A stretch of 64,000 nt of DNA from an uncultured Cetobacterium sp. (lineage in GTDB: Bacteria; Fusobacteriota; Fusobacteriia; Fusobacteriales; Fusobacteriaceae). The translations under genes were made by a program, and so were the position numbers. The stretch is taken from NCBI RefSeq assembly GCF_945952365.1, contig NZ_CAMFHX010000007.1, positions 1 to 64,000 of the forward strand, in the 5' to 3' direction. Every line of letters begins with the position of its first letter. Position 1 is the first letter of the stretch. Shown here piece after piece: positions 44,190-53,770 of the stretch. Under the pieces are notes generated by a model. The model was not told the DNA's origin, did no database searches, and worked only from the letters and a program-made list of their open reading frames with translations.

Positions 44190-46466
44190 ATGAAAATGAA
44201 ATATCTATTTTTTATACTCTTATTTACTTTTTCGTTTAGCTTCTCTAAAACAGTTGAAGATATCGAAATCAAAAGATTAAAAGAACAGATTAAAATACTT
44301 CAAAAAGAGATTCAGGTTTTAGAAGCTAAAAAAATAGAAAAGTTTAAAGAAGAGGAAAAACAACCTAAGATAGGATTGGTTTTAAGTGGTGGTGGTGCAA
44401 AAGGATTTGCACATATTGGTGTTTTAAAAGTTTTAGAGGAAAATAATATTAAAATAGATTATATTGCCGGAACAAGTATGGGAGCTCTTATTGGTGCTCT
44501 TTACTCTGCTGGTTATACTGCTGATCAGATTGAAAAACTTGTCTTAGATATCAATTGGCAAGAAACTTTTAACGATAGCCCTAATCTTGCAGATATCCCT
44601 ATTGATCAAAGGTCTTTGATGAAAAATTACAATCTATCTTTAAAATATGATAACTCACTTAACTTTGCATTACCTAAAGGAATTAGAAATACACAGAAGA
44701 TATACCTCACTTTAAAAAATCTTTTATGGAATGTTGAGCAAACAAGAGACTTTAAAAAACTTCCTATTCCTTTAGAGATTATTGCAACTGACTTAAACAC
44801 AGGTAAGGCCAAAGCTTTTAATAGTGGAGATTTAGCTCAAGTTATTACAGCTAGTATATCAATACCTACTATTTTTGATCCTGTAGTTATTGGTGGAAAT
44901 TATTATGTTGATGGATTATTATCTCGAAACTTCCCTGTTGAGGATGCTTTTAATTTAGGAGCTGATATAGTTATCGGTGTAGATGTTGGAAGTTCACTAC
45001 AGAAAAAAGATGATTATGACATTCTTAGTGTTGCTGATCAAATAGTTGCTATTCAAAGTACAAGCTCTACTAAAAAGCAACGTGACTTAACTACAATTCT
45101 TATCGATCCTGATGTTTCGAAGTATAAAACAACAGATTTTAACGATTTTAAAGCGATTAAAAATCTTGGAGAAGTTGCTGCTAAGAAGCAAATTGATAAA
45201 ATTTTAACTTTTGGACCTAAACAAAATAAAAGAAAAAGTTCACTGCAATTTAAAAATAATTTTGTATTAGAAAATCTAGAGATTATTAGTGAAACAGAAA
45301 ATGAAAATCACAAAGATATTATACAATCTATTTTTAAAAACTCAATTGGAAATAGTGTAAATCCTGACACTTTAGAAAATTTAATGCTAAAGACATATAG
45401 TCTTAATTTTGTTAATAAAATATATTACTCTTTTAAAGATACTACTTTAAAACTTCAAGTAGAAGAGACGCCGACTAATATAGTAGGATTGGGTGTCGAT
45501 TACCAAACTGATTATGGAACTACATTTTCAATTGGAACCGATATTAGCTCTTTTGGAAAAATTGGAACATTATCAACAATTGAAACAACTTTTGGAGATT
45601 ATTTAGGGCTTAATCTTAAAAACTTCTCATATTATGGTGTTTCAAATAAAGTTGGAATACTTAGTAGCGTAAGTTACTCTGAAAATCCATTTTTTATCTA
45701 TCACAACAAAGATAAAATTGGAAGTTATAAAAGCCAAGTTACAAAACTCGAAAGTGCTTTTGTAACTCAATATTCAAATCTATTTTTATTCTCTTACGGA
45801 GCTTCATTAAACTATAGTCGTTTAGAGTCTGAGATTAAAAATATTTTTGATGACTCAGTTGAATACTCAAAAAGTTACGGAGATATCTTCTTTAACATCA
45901 ACTGGGATAAAACTAACTCTACAGCTTTTCCTACTAAAGGAGTTAAGGGTGAGGCTTCTCAAAGATGGGGTGGAAATTTAGGAAAGGATAACCTTAATTT
46001 TTTATCTACTAACTATATTTCATCTAACTATATTCCCCTTACAGAAACTACTAGTTTAACTGCCAAGCTTTTTGGAGGAAATGTAAGTGGAGATGATATC
46101 CTTCCTGATAAATATATTAAGCTAGGAGGATTATCTGATGATCTTTCACAAAATATATTCTCATTTAGTGGATACTATTTCCAAGAGAAATATCTATCAT
46201 CTCTTTTTGGAATTAGTTTGGGACTTCAACAAAAGATTATTGAGAATCTTTATTTTAGTACTCATTGGGATGTGGCTACTTATAAATATGTAAATGAAGA
46301 TTTCTCAGATAACTCTAAGTCTATTCTTTGGAAAGATTATTCTCAAGGTGCAAGTATTGGTCTTAATTATCTAAGCCTTATTGGTCCAATTAAGTTCAAT
46401 ATATCAAAAGCACAAGAGTCCCATGACTATCTTTTCCAATTTAGTTTTGGATATAAATTTGATTAA
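44190..46466 (+). CDS. fplA: Type Vd autotransporter phospholipase (FplA-like patatin)
   Basis: The 758-residue protein has a signal peptide (1-19), a short coiled-coil (about 23-55), a patatin domain (about 60-260) with oxyanion motif GGGAKG, nucleophile Ser96 in GTSMG and dyad partner Asp241 in VDGLLSRN, then a POTRA-like segment and a C-terminal 16-strand-type beta-barrel (about 400-758). This is the arrangement of Fusobacterium nucleatum FplA, a type Vd autotransporter with phospholipase A1 activity on the cell surface. Start ATG lies 6 nt after GGGGG and 1 nt after aroA. The full barrel and dyad suggest a functional enzyme. Confidence 0.92.
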   Translation: MKMKYLFFILLFTFSFSFSKTVEDIEIKRLKEQIKILQKEIQVLEAKKIEKFKEEEKQPKIGLVLSGGGAKGFAHIGVLKVLEENNIKIDYIAGTSMGALIGALYSAGYTADQIEKLVLDINWQETFNDSPNLADIPIDQRSLMKNYNLSLKYDNSLNFALPKGIRNTQKIYLTLKNLLWNVEQTRDFKKLPIPLEIIATDLNTGKAKAFNSGDLAQVITASISIPTIFDPVVIGGNYYVDGLLSRNFPVEDAFNLGADIVIGVDVGSSLQKKDDYDILSVADQIVAIQSTSSTKKQRDLTTILIDPDVSKYKTTDFNDFKAIKNLGEVAAKKQIDKILTFGPKQNKRKSSLQFKNNFVLENLEIISETENENHKDIIQSIFKNSIGNSVNPDTLENLMLKTYSLNFVNKIYYSFKDTTLKLQVEETPTNIVGLGVDYQTDYGTTFSIGTDISSFGKIGTLSTIETTFGDYLGLNLKNFSYYGVSNKVGILSSVSYSENPFFIYHNKDKIGSYKSQVTKLESAFVTQYSNLFLFSYGASLNYSRLESEIKNIFDDSVEYSKSYGDIFFNINWDKTNSTAFPTKGVKGEASQRWGGNLGKDNLNFLSTNYISSNYIPLTETTSLTAKLFGGNVSGDDILPDKYIKLGGLSDDLSQNIFSFSGYYFQEKYLSSLFGISLGLQQKIIENLYFSTHWDVATYKYVNEDFSDNSKSILWKDYSQGASIGLNYLSLIGPIKFNISKAQESHDYLFQFSFGYKFD

Positions 46467-46483
46467 TATTGAAATATAATAAG

Positions 46484-46513
46484 AAAAACACCCTAAATTA
46501 TTAGGGTGTTTTT
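46484..46513. terminator. Bidirectional terminator between fplA and yjjW
   Basis: A 13-bp stem (AAAAACACCCTAA/TTAGGGTGTTTTT) with a 4-nt loop lies between convergent genes and covers the yjjW stop codon. Confidence 0.88.
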
Positions 46514-47350
46514 TACTTCTAAACTCTGAGCTAAATCTTCTAGCTCTTTTAACTCTATATCCGAAGGTGAAAAAAGATTTTTTTGTAACTTCTCTCTAAC
46601 TCCAAAATGTCTATACCTAATTATTTTATATCTTATATCTGTTTTAGATATAATCTCAGAAACTTTTTTTATTGTTAATCTATTGTTTAACTTTTGATTA
46701 ACAACAACTGTTCTAACCTCAAATAACTTTTCTATACTTTTTAAAAATTGAAGATTTTCTATTACATTTTCAACTTTTTCTGCTGTTAAGTCTATATGCT
46801 CTTGCTCATCCCAAGCTTTTACATCCAACATAAAGAAATCAGTTATATCTACAAACTCTTTATACATTTCATCCTTTAAATTTAAACCTCCATTCGTATC
46901 CACAAAGCAAGTTAAATTTGACCACTTTCTCTTTATCTCTTTAAAAAACTCTGTAATAAATCTATATTGAAGTGTGCTCTCGCCTCCACTAACAGTTACA
47001 CCTTTGATAAAAGGTTTCACCTTAGTTACCTCTTTTATCAATTCATTTATTGTGTATTCTTTAATTTTAGGTGAAGCATCAAATTTACAAATTTTTATAC
47101 ATTTATCACATTCACAGCATAGATTCTCTTTCCACTTCACACTGCTTTCATCTATGTAAAGAGCTGATGTTGGACACACCTCTACACATTGATAACAATT
47201 TTTACATTCATTTATTGTCTCTGGATTATGACAATATTCACAATTAAAATTACAACCTTGAAAAAATATTGCCATTCTATTTCCTGGTCCATCAACATTT
47301 GAAAATTTAATTATTTTATTTATTTTAGCAGATAATTCCATACTACTCAC
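46493..47350 (-). CDS. yjjW: YjjW-family glycyl-radical enzyme activase
   Basis: This 285-residue radical-SAM enzyme has the cluster motif CNFNCEYC (Cys33, Cys37, Cys40), then a two-cluster ferredoxin insert (CKNCYQCVEVCPTS and CCECDKCIKICKFD) and VTVSGGEST. That is the pattern of activases that create the glycyl radical in a partner. The insert and neighbour identify the YjjW type. It overlaps yjjI by 8 nt, so the pair is co-translated. The Trp-free extension and C-terminal end are complete. Confidence 0.9.
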   Translation of the reverse strand: MSSMELSAKINKIIKFSNVDGPGNRMAIFFQGCNFNCEYCHNPETINECKNCYQCVEVCPTSALYIDESSVKWKENLCCECDKCIKICKFDASPKIKEYTINELIKEVTKVKPFIKGVTVSGGESTLQYRFITEFFKEIKRKWSNLTCFVDTNGGLNLKDEMYKEFVDITDFFMLDVKAWDEQEHIDLTAEKVENVIENLQFLKSIEKLFEVRTVVVNQKLNNRLTIKKVSEIISKTDIRYKIIRYRHFGVREKLQKNLFSPSDIELKELEDLAQSLEVKNTLII

Positions 47351-48830
47351 TTCTTAATTTTCTTCCTAAAGCTTTTGCATTATCTCTAGCACCTTTTCCT
47401 AAGATTGTTGTATCTCTTAGAACCTGCTCTCCCTTATCTAACTTTTCCATTTCTGATCTTTTTACTAAATATCCTGTTACTCTCACTACATCACAATTAT
47501 CACTATAAAGTGAGAAGAATCTCATATCAGTTTCAAAAGCTCCTTTTATTATATCTAAAATAGCCTCTGGATTACTCTTATATGTTTCGTCGAATACGAA
47601 TATATCTCCGATACCACTCGGACAATATTGGTGGAACGGTGCCGATTGAACTATGTGCTCAAATATTTCTGGCTCCTCTCCAACTGGAATTCTACATCCT
47701 GGACTTTCGTTTCTATCTGTATCAATTCCTACTTGTGAGTGTAATAGGTGAGTATTTCCAAAGAACTCTCCTGCATATTTTGTTTTATGATTTTGAACTA
47801 AGCTACTCATCGCTCTTACTATCTCTAAAGCTAAATCTGCTGCTACTTCTGAATATCCAAATCTATCTTTTTTCTCTGTTGCTCCTAAAAGATTATTTAC
47901 ACACTCTGCTAATCCTACAAATCCAAATAGCCCCGTAAATTTCTCTTTCTCTAGCATTCCCTCTTTAACTAAGAAACTACTTTCGTAGAATCCACTCTCT
48001 TCAATTACAAACTTCGATCTTTCATCAATGTAATCTAACATCTCTTTTGAAACTTCTGGTAAAACCTTAGTTAAAAATTCCTCTTTTGAAGAAGCCAACT
48101 TTGAAAGAGCTCCTAATCTTACTCTAACTAAAGTATTTGCTCCACCTCCAACTTTTAATCCATTATAACAACTTACAATTCCGTACTCACCTTTGAAATC
48201 ATCTCTAAATATCTTATCATTCGCAAAACTTGGTTTTGCTGTCACAAGAGCTGTTTGAATCGCTTCAACCGCTATTTTATCAGATGTTTCCTCTGTGTAT
48301 TTTATTGTTAAGTTTGGTGTTGGAAGTTCTAGCTCTCTCATAACCTTTAAAATTATCAAACCAGCTTTTGTCTCTTTTGGTCCTATATTTGCATGACAGA
48401 ACGAATCTGTTATAGTTGAATCTATATGCTTTAAAAATAGCTTTATAGCTAAATATGCTTCAGCTTCATCTTTAATAAAAGGTTCTAGTAAATAATCAAT
48501 ATTTCCTAAATAAACAGGCATTGTAGTTATTGAAGGAACATGCTTATAAAGTATTAATAATCCATGAACAGCTTCCCAAATATTTGTTGGCTTATCTAGA
48601 TTTAAAAATTTACTTCCATTTTGCATAAATACATCGTAGTCTGGTACTATATATCTTGGTCTGTAAGGAGCATTTCCTTCAAATAAATCACAGATAATCC
48701 CATCTTCAATGTATTTTTTTAAAGCTTCACTTTTATTTAAAACTTCTATACTTCCTTCTGCTAATCTAGCTAGAGTAACAACCTTTTGTTCAAAAGTTAT
48801 TTTCTGACTCTTTATTGTTTCTAATATCAT
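47343..48830 (-). CDS. yjjI: YjjI-family glycyl-radical enzyme
   Basis: The 495-residue protein is a glycyl-radical enzyme of the YjjI (DUF3029) group. The glycyl motif is RVTGYL (Gly453), and a candidate active-site Cys lies in IVSCYNGLKVGGGANT near residue 222. YjjI-type enzymes are smaller than pyruvate formate-lyase and the reaction is not established, although the fold implies a radical reaction on a small metabolite. It is transcribed just upstream of its activase from a promoter that overlaps the end of sigH. A glycyl-radical enzyme implies strictly anaerobic use. Confidence 0.9.
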   Translation of the reverse strand: MILETIKSQKITFEQKVVTLARLAEGSIEVLNKSEALKKYIEDGIICDLFEGNAPYRPRYIVPDYDVFMQNGSKFLNLDKPTNIWEAVHGLLILYKHVPSITTMPVYLGNIDYLLEPFIKDEAEAYLAIKLFLKHIDSTITDSFCHANIGPKETKAGLIILKVMRELELPTPNLTIKYTEETSDKIAVEAIQTALVTAKPSFANDKIFRDDFKGEYGIVSCYNGLKVGGGANTLVRVRLGALSKLASSKEEFLTKVLPEVSKEMLDYIDERSKFVIEESGFYESSFLVKEGMLEKEKFTGLFGFVGLAECVNNLLGATEKKDRFGYSEVAADLALEIVRAMSSLVQNHKTKYAGEFFGNTHLLHSQVGIDTDRNESPGCRIPVGEEPEIFEHIVQSAPFHQYCPSGIGDIFVFDETYKSNPEAILDIIKGAFETDMRFFSLYSDNCDVVRVTGYLVKRSEMEKLDKGEQVLRDTTILGKGARDNAKALGRKLRSE

Positions 48831-48866
48831 TACTTTCTCCCTTTAATTAAAATATAAATTTCACAT

Positions 48867-48896
48867 ATTATATTCATTTTCCACTACTTTTGTCAA
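48867..48896 (-). promoter_or_regulatory. Promoter of yjjI-yjjW
   Basis: On the minus strand TTGACA is separated by 18 nt from TATAAT; the -35 overlaps the sigH stop codon region. Confidence 0.6.
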
Positions 48897-49486
48897 CTTT
48901 TATTATATTTTTCTAAAAAAATTAGGACCTTCTTTTTTATTCTTTGAATAGAGTTATCTATCGCTTTCGGTTCTTTTTCTAATTTTTCTGCAATTTCTAG
49001 ATAACCATAACCTTTAACCATATATGAAAAGACATCTTTTTCTAAACCACTTAAATTCACTCTTAAAAACTTTTTCAACGTTTTCATAAGCTCTTCTCCA
49101 ATTACTATTTGTTCTGGAGTATAATACTTAAGGGAAGGATTGTTATATCTTATTAACTCCTCTATTTCAGAATATCCCTCTCCTTGCATCGCACTATTCA
49201 AATTTCTATTTCTTTCTGAATTGTAATTTTTAACTGCTGTTATTATCTGTCTTTTTATACATAAAGATGCAAAAGTACTGAAACAAGCACTTCTATTTTC
49301 ATCAAAAGATCTAATAGCTTTCATCAATCCTATCATACCCTCTTGAACTAAATCTTCCCGTTCTGCACCTTTTAAAAATAAAGTTCTATTTCTTATGTAG
49401 ATAAGACTTTTATATTCTGTGACTATTTTTTCTATTGATTCAACATCTCCTTGTTTAGCTAACAAAATATCTTCGTTCTTGATCAT
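48893..49486 (-). CDS. sigH: SigH-like RNA polymerase sigma factor
   Basis: The 197-residue sigma-70-family protein has region 2 (DLVQEGMIGLMKAIRSFDEN, FASLCIKRQIITAVKNYNSERN) and region 4 (LSGLEKDVFSYMVKGYGYLEIAEKLE) but no region 1.1 or 3, the shape of Bacillus SigH (Spo0H). The FASLCIKRQIITAIK-like block is highly typical. In Firmicutes SigH drives sporulation entry and competence; nothing here suggests sporulation. The start is ATG at 49486 with GGGGGAC upstream and a promoter of its own. Targets are unknown. Confidence 0.85.
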   Translation of the reverse strand: MIKNEDILLAKQGDVESIEKIVTEYKSLIYIRNRTLFLKGAEREDLVQEGMIGLMKAIRSFDENRSACFSTFASLCIKRQIITAVKNYNSERNRNLNSAMQGEGYSEIEELIRYNNPSLKYYTPEQIVIGEELMKTLKKFLRVNLSGLEKDVFSYMVKGYGYLEIAEKLEKEPKAIDNSIQRIKKKVLIFLEKYNKS

Positions 49487-49566
49487 TCGGTCCCCCTTAT
49501 CCTAAAAATGAAATATTTATTTACTTTTATCTAATTCATAACAATATCAGTATCTCCTTCCTATTT

Positions 49567-49595
49567 TATATACCTCTTATATTGAAAAAAATCAA
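49567..49595 (-). promoter_or_regulatory. Promoter of sigH
   Basis: On the minus strand TTGATT is separated by 17 nt from TATATA, about 80 nt upstream of the ATG. Confidence 0.5.
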
Positions 49596-49642
49596 TTTTT
49601 TATTTTAAACATATCTGCTCTTTCTTTTTTCACTTTTTTAAG

Positions 49643-49682
49643 GTACAATTATATTGACAAAGTACAATTTAATTACTTAAAA
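49643..49682 (+). promoter_or_regulatory. Promoter region of fhs with a GTACAATT direct repeat
   Basis: TTGACA at 49654-49659 is a consensus -35, but the best -10 at 17 nt (TTAAAA, 49677-49682) is weak. GTACAATT occurs at 49643-49650 and again at 49662-49669, on either side of the -35. The repeat could bind a regulator or be chance. Confidence 0.35.
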
Positions 49683-49708
49683 AACATTTATTTTATTTAG
49701 GAGGGGCT

Positions 49709-51373
49709 ATGAAAACTGATATACAAATTGCACAAGAAGCAAACTTATTAAAAATTTCTGATATTGCTTCTAAGCTAAACATTAACGAGGATTATTATGA
49801 TACTTATGGAAAGTACAAAGCTAAACTTAATCTTTCTCTATTAGATGAATTATCTACTAAAAAAGATGGAAAATTAGTTCTTGTTACTGCTATTACACCT
49901 ACACCTGCAGGAGAAGGAAAATCTACTGTTACTGTTGGTCTAACTCAAGCTTTAAATAAAATCGGTGTATCATCTGTTGCAGCTCTTAGAGAACCATCTT
50001 TAGGTCCTGTTTTTGGAATGAAAGGTGGCGCTACTGGTGGAGGATTCTCTCAAGTTATCCCTATGGAAGATATCAATCTTCACTTTACTGGTGATTTCCA
50101 CGCAATTGGTGTTGCTCACAATCTTGTTTCTGCATGTATTGATAACCATATCACTCAAGGAAATCTTTTAAATATCGACAACACTAAAATCACTTGGAAA
50201 AGAGTAGTTGATATGAATGATAGAAACTTAAGAAATATTGTTATTGGTCTTGGTGGAAAATTAAATGGATATCCTAGACAGGATTCTTTCCAAATAACTG
50301 TAGCATCTGAAATCATGGCAACTCTTTGTCTTTCAAACTCTTTAAAAGAGCTTAAAGAAAACATTGGAAAAATTGTATTTGGTTATGATTATAGTGATAA
50401 ACCTTTAACTATAAATGATTTAAAAATTTCTGGGGCGGTTACTGCTCTTTTAAAAGAAGCTATAAAACCAAACTTAGTTCAAACTTTAGAAAACACTCCT
50501 GTTATTATCCACGGAGGACCATTTGCAAATATTGCCCACGGATGTAACTCTCTTTTAGCTACAAAGTTAGCTTTAAAACTTTCTGATGTTGCTGTAACTG
50601 AAGCTGGATTTGCTGCTGATTTAGGTGCTGAAAAGTTCTTAGATATAAAATGTAGAAAGGGAGATTTAAACCCTAACTGTGTTGTTATTGTTGCTACTGT
50701 TAGAGCTCTTAAACATCACGGTGGAGCAAAAGTTTTAAATGAAGAAAACTTAGATGCTTTAAAGTTAGGTTTAGCTAACCTTGATAAGCATATCGAAAAT
50801 ATGAAAAAATTTAACCTTCCTGTTGTTGTTGCTATAAATAAATTTGTAACTGATACAGATAATGAAGTTGAATTAATTAAAGCTCATTGCAACTCTCAAG
50901 ACGCACCTGTAGCTCTATGTGAAGTATGGGCTAAAGGTGGAGAAGGTGGAGAGGAATTAGCTAAATTAGTTCTTCAAAAAATTGAAGAAAACACTGCTAA
51001 CTATAAGCCTCTTTACGATTTAGAGTTACCTATTAAAGATAAAATTTCTAAAATTTGTACAGAGATTTATGGAGCTAACGGAGTTTCTTTCTCTGCAGCT
51101 GCTAATAAAACTATTAAGCAACTTGAAGAGCTAGGGTATGGAAATCTTCCTATCTGTATGTCAAAAACTCAAAAATCAATCTCTGACAAAGCAAATCTAC
51201 TTGGAAGACCAACTGATTTCACTGTTGAAATTGATACAATTAAACTCGCTGCAGGAGCTGGATTTATTATTGCTATGGCGGGGGGTATCATTGATATGCC
51301 TGGGCTTCCTAAAGTTCCAGCAGCTGAACTTATCGATATTGATGAGAACGGTACTATCACAGGTTTATTCTAA
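49709..51373 (+). CDS. fhs: Formate--tetrahydrofolate ligase
   Basis: Fhs makes 10-formyl-tetrahydrofolate from formate, THF and ATP, feeding purine and one-carbon metabolism; it can also run in reverse to gain ATP. The 554-residue protein has the P-loop-like [14 protein letters not shown] (about 62-75), [23 protein letters not shown], and [16 protein letters not shown]. Length and motifs are normal. It is monocistronic and ends with a strong terminator. Confidence 0.97.
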   Translation: MKTDIQIAQEANLLKISDIASKLNINEDYYDTYGKYKAKLNLSLLDELSTKKDGKLVLVTAITPTPAGEGKSTVTVGLTQALNKIGVSSVAALREPSLGPVFGMKGGATGGGFSQVIPMEDINLHFTGDFHAIGVAHNLVSACIDNHITQGNLLNIDNTKITWKRVVDMNDRNLRNIVIGLGGKLNGYPRQDSFQITVASEIMATLCLSNSLKELKENIGKIVFGYDYSDKPLTINDLKISGAVTALLKEAIKPNLVQTLENTPVIIHGGPFANIAHGCNSLLATKLALKLSDVAVTEAGFAADLGAEKFLDIKCRKGDLNPNCVVIVATVRALKHHGGAKVLNEENLDALKLGLANLDKHIENMKKFNLPVVVAINKFVTDTDNEVELIKAHCNSQDAPVALCEVWAKGGEGGEELAKLVLQKIEENTANYKPLYDLELPIKDKISKICTEIYGANGVSFSAAANKTIKQLEELGYGNLPICMSKTQKSISDKANLLGRPTDFTVEIDTIKLAAGAGFIIAMAGGIIDMPGLPKVPAAELIDIDENGTITGLF

Positions 51374-51382
51374 ACAAATTTG

Positions 51383-51408
51383 ACCCTTACTTAAATACAA
51401 GTAAGGGT
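51383..51408 (+). terminator. Terminator after fhs
   Basis: A 10-bp stem (ACCCTTACTT/AAGTAAGGGT) with a 6-nt loop is followed by a T-run. Confidence 0.85.
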
Positions 51409-51469
51409 TTTTTATTTTTGTAAAATATAGTATAATATATTAAAATTCTACTGCATGTGAGGGATAAAT

Positions 51470-52453
51470 ATGAAAATTGGTAAACTTACTATTTCAGATT
51501 TAAATGATTTAATTTTTAAAAATATAAAAAATAGTAACGAAAGAATTCTTTCTGCTGGTGAAGTTGGAAGTGACTGTGCAGCTATTGAAGTTGGAGATGA
51601 AGTTGTTTATCTATCTACAGATCCTATAACTGGAACTAGCACTGGACTTGGAAAACTTGCAATCAATATCAACTGTAACGATATTGCTACAGAAGGCGTT
51701 TCTCCAACTGGTATCATGCTTACTATCTTAGCTCCTCCACACACTCAAAAAGAAGAGATTGCTTTGATTATGAAAGAAGCCCAAGAGGAAGCTGACAAAC
51801 TTGGTGTTTCTATTATTGGAGGACACACAGAGATAACAGCAGCAGTCAATAAAACAATCATATCTGCTACATCTATTGGAATAGGAAAAAAATCTGACTT
51901 CAAAAAAAGAGAAACAATTGTTGCTGGAGATAGGTTAATCATTACTAAAGGAGTTGGAATTGAAGGAACTGGTATTATTGCTTTTGAAAAAGAGATTGAA
52001 CTTTTAGATATTTTTCCAAAAGAAACTATCCAATTTGCAAAAAATCTTTTAGATTTTACTAGTGTTGTTAAAGATGGAGTTATCGCTAATAAGTTTGCTA
52101 AAGGTATGCACGATGTAACAGAAGGTGGACTTTTAGGTGCTCTTTGGGAATCAAGTTGCTTCTATAATCTAGGTTTAGAGATTTCATACGATAAAATATT
52201 TATTCATCAATGCACAAAAGAGATTTGTAAATACTTTAAAATAGATCCTCTAAAGCTTATTTCAAGTGGGACTATGCTTATGGTTGTTGGTAATGAAAAT
52301 TCAGAATTATTAATTAATGAATTGAAAAAAAATGGTGTTGAAGCTTTTGATATTGGAGTATTTACAAATTCTAACGAGAAGGTTTTAATAAAAAATGGTG
52401 AAAGAATAAACATTTCTTCACCTGAAAGTGATGAGTTATATAAAGTTATATAG
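51470..52453 (+). CDS. AIR-synthase-related protein (HypE/ThiL-like fold, function unknown)
   Basis: This 327-residue protein has the AIR-synthase ATP-binding fold: GSDCAAIEVGDEVVYLSTDPITG, GKLAININCNDIATEGV, SIIGGHTEI and DVTEGGLLGALWE. The family includes HypE, PurM, ThiL and SelD. HypE is unlikely because its C-terminal PRIC cysteine is missing (the protein ends DELYKVI), and SelD is unlikely because the N-terminal Cys/Sec loop is missing. It is followed by rsmB after 15 nt, so it may be part of an RNA-modification unit. The substrate is unknown. Confidence 0.7.
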   Translation: MKIGKLTISDLNDLIFKNIKNSNERILSAGEVGSDCAAIEVGDEVVYLSTDPITGTSTGLGKLAININCNDIATEGVSPTGIMLTILAPPHTQKEEIALIMKEAQEEADKLGVSIIGGHTEITAAVNKTIISATSIGIGKKSDFKKRETIVAGDRLIITKGVGIEGTGIIAFEKEIELLDIFPKETIQFAKNLLDFTSVVKDGVIANKFAKGMHDVTEGGLLGALWESSCFYNLGLEISYDKIFIHQCTKEICKYFKIDPLKLISSGTMLMVVGNENSELLINELKKNGVEAFDIGVFTNSNEKVLIKNGERINISSPESDELYKVI

Positions 52454-52468
52454 TTAGGAGAGATTATA

Positions 52469-53770
52469 TTGAATATAAAACAAAGAGTTATTGAGTTATT
52501 AAGTGAATTTGAAAAAGGAAAATATTCTAACATTCTTTTAAATGAATATTTTTCAAAAAATAATTTAAGTAAAGGTGAACGTGGATTTATCACCGAAGTT
52601 TTTTACGGTGTTATTAGAAACGACATCTATTTAAACTATCAATTAGAAAAAAGAACTAAAGCAGTTAAAAAAAATTGGATTAAAAATCTTTTAAAGATTT
52701 CTATTTATCAAGCTACTTTTATGGAAAGTGATGATAAAGGAGTAGCTTGGGAAGCAACTGAATTAACTAAGAAAAAATTTGGAGTTCCTGTTAGTAAGTT
52801 TGTTAATGGAGTTATCAGAAGTTATTTAAGAGAAAAAGATGAAGAGATTCAAAAGCTTAAAGAAGAGGATAGATTAGACCTTTTATACTCTTATCCAAAA
52901 TGGTTCTATGATAAAATAAAAAAAGAGTATAAAGAAAATACAGAACAAGTTCTAATTTCACTAAAAAAAGTACCTTATATGAGTATTAGAGTAAATACTC
53001 TGAAATATTCTGAAGAGGAGTTTGAAACTCTTTTAAAAACTTTAAAAATTGATATAATCAAAAAAGTGGATACTATATATTATATTGATTCAGGTATTGT
53101 TTTACATACTGATGAATTTAAAGATGGGAAAATTATAGCTCAAGATGGTTCATCTTATCTTGCTGCTAAAATTTTAAATCCAATAGCTGGAGAAAAAGTT
53201 GTTGATACTTGTAGTGCACCTGGAAGTAAAACTGCTGTTCTTGGTGAGCTTATGAATAATACTGGAGAGATTTATGCTTTAGATATCCATCAACATAAAA
53301 TAAAAATTATTGAAGAAAATCTAAAAAAATTAGGTCTTACAAATGTTAAAGCTATCAAGTTAGATGCTAGAAAACTTAAAGAACAAGGACAAAAGTTTGA
53401 TAAAATTCTTGTAGATGCTCCTTGTAGTGGATACGGAGTTTTAAGAAAGAAACCCGAAGCTCTTTACAATAAAAACATGGCTAATGTTAACGAGTTAGCT
53501 GGATTACAATATGAGATTTTAGAATCTGCTGCAACTACATTAAAAGTTGGTGGAGATTTAGTTTACAGTACTTGTACTATATTCTCAGAAGAAAACAGTG
53601 ATAATGTTGAAAAGTTTTTAAACAACCACAAAAACTTCTCAGTTCAAAAATTTGAGATGCCTGAAAATGTAAATGGACACTTTGATAAAATAGGTGGATT
53701 TTTAATTGATTATACAGAAGAAATTTTAGATAATTTCTATATTATTAAACTAAGAAAGGATTTTGAATAA
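52469..53770 (+). CDS. rsmB: 16S rRNA (cytosine-C5)-methyltransferase RsmB
   Basis: RsmB methylates C967 of 16S rRNA (E. coli numbering). The 433-residue protein has an N-terminal NusB-like RNA-binding domain (about 1-140) and a C-terminal methyltransferase domain with DTCSAPGSKT, DAPCSGYGVLRKKPE (catalytic Cys) and STCTIFSEEN. The start is TTG at 52469, with TAGGAGAG 7 nt upstream. Its stop overlaps the next gene's ATG by one base. Confidence 0.93.
   Translation: MNIKQRVIELLSEFEKGKYSNILLNEYFSKNNLSKGERGFITEVFYGVIRNDIYLNYQLEKRTKAVKKNWIKNLLKISIYQATFMESDDKGVAWEATELTKKKFGVPVSKFVNGVIRSYLREKDEEIQKLKEEDRLDLLYSYPKWFYDKIKKEYKENTEQVLISLKKVPYMSIRVNTLKYSEEEFETLLKTLKIDIIKKVDTIYYIDSGIVLHTDEFKDGKIIAQDGSSYLAAKILNPIAGEKVVDTCSAPGSKTAVLGELMNNTGEIYALDIHQHKIKIIEENLKKLGLTNVKAIKLDARKLKEQGQKFDKILVDAPCSGYGVLRKKPEALYNKNMANVNELAGLQYEILESAATTLKVGGDLVYSTCTIFSEENSDNVEKFLNNHKNFSVQKFEMPENVNGHFDKIGGFLIDYTEEILDNFYIIKLRKDFE

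Noticed and set aside
51470-52453. HypE hydrogenase maturation protein
   Set aside because: No C-terminal cysteine and no other hyp genes in the window.
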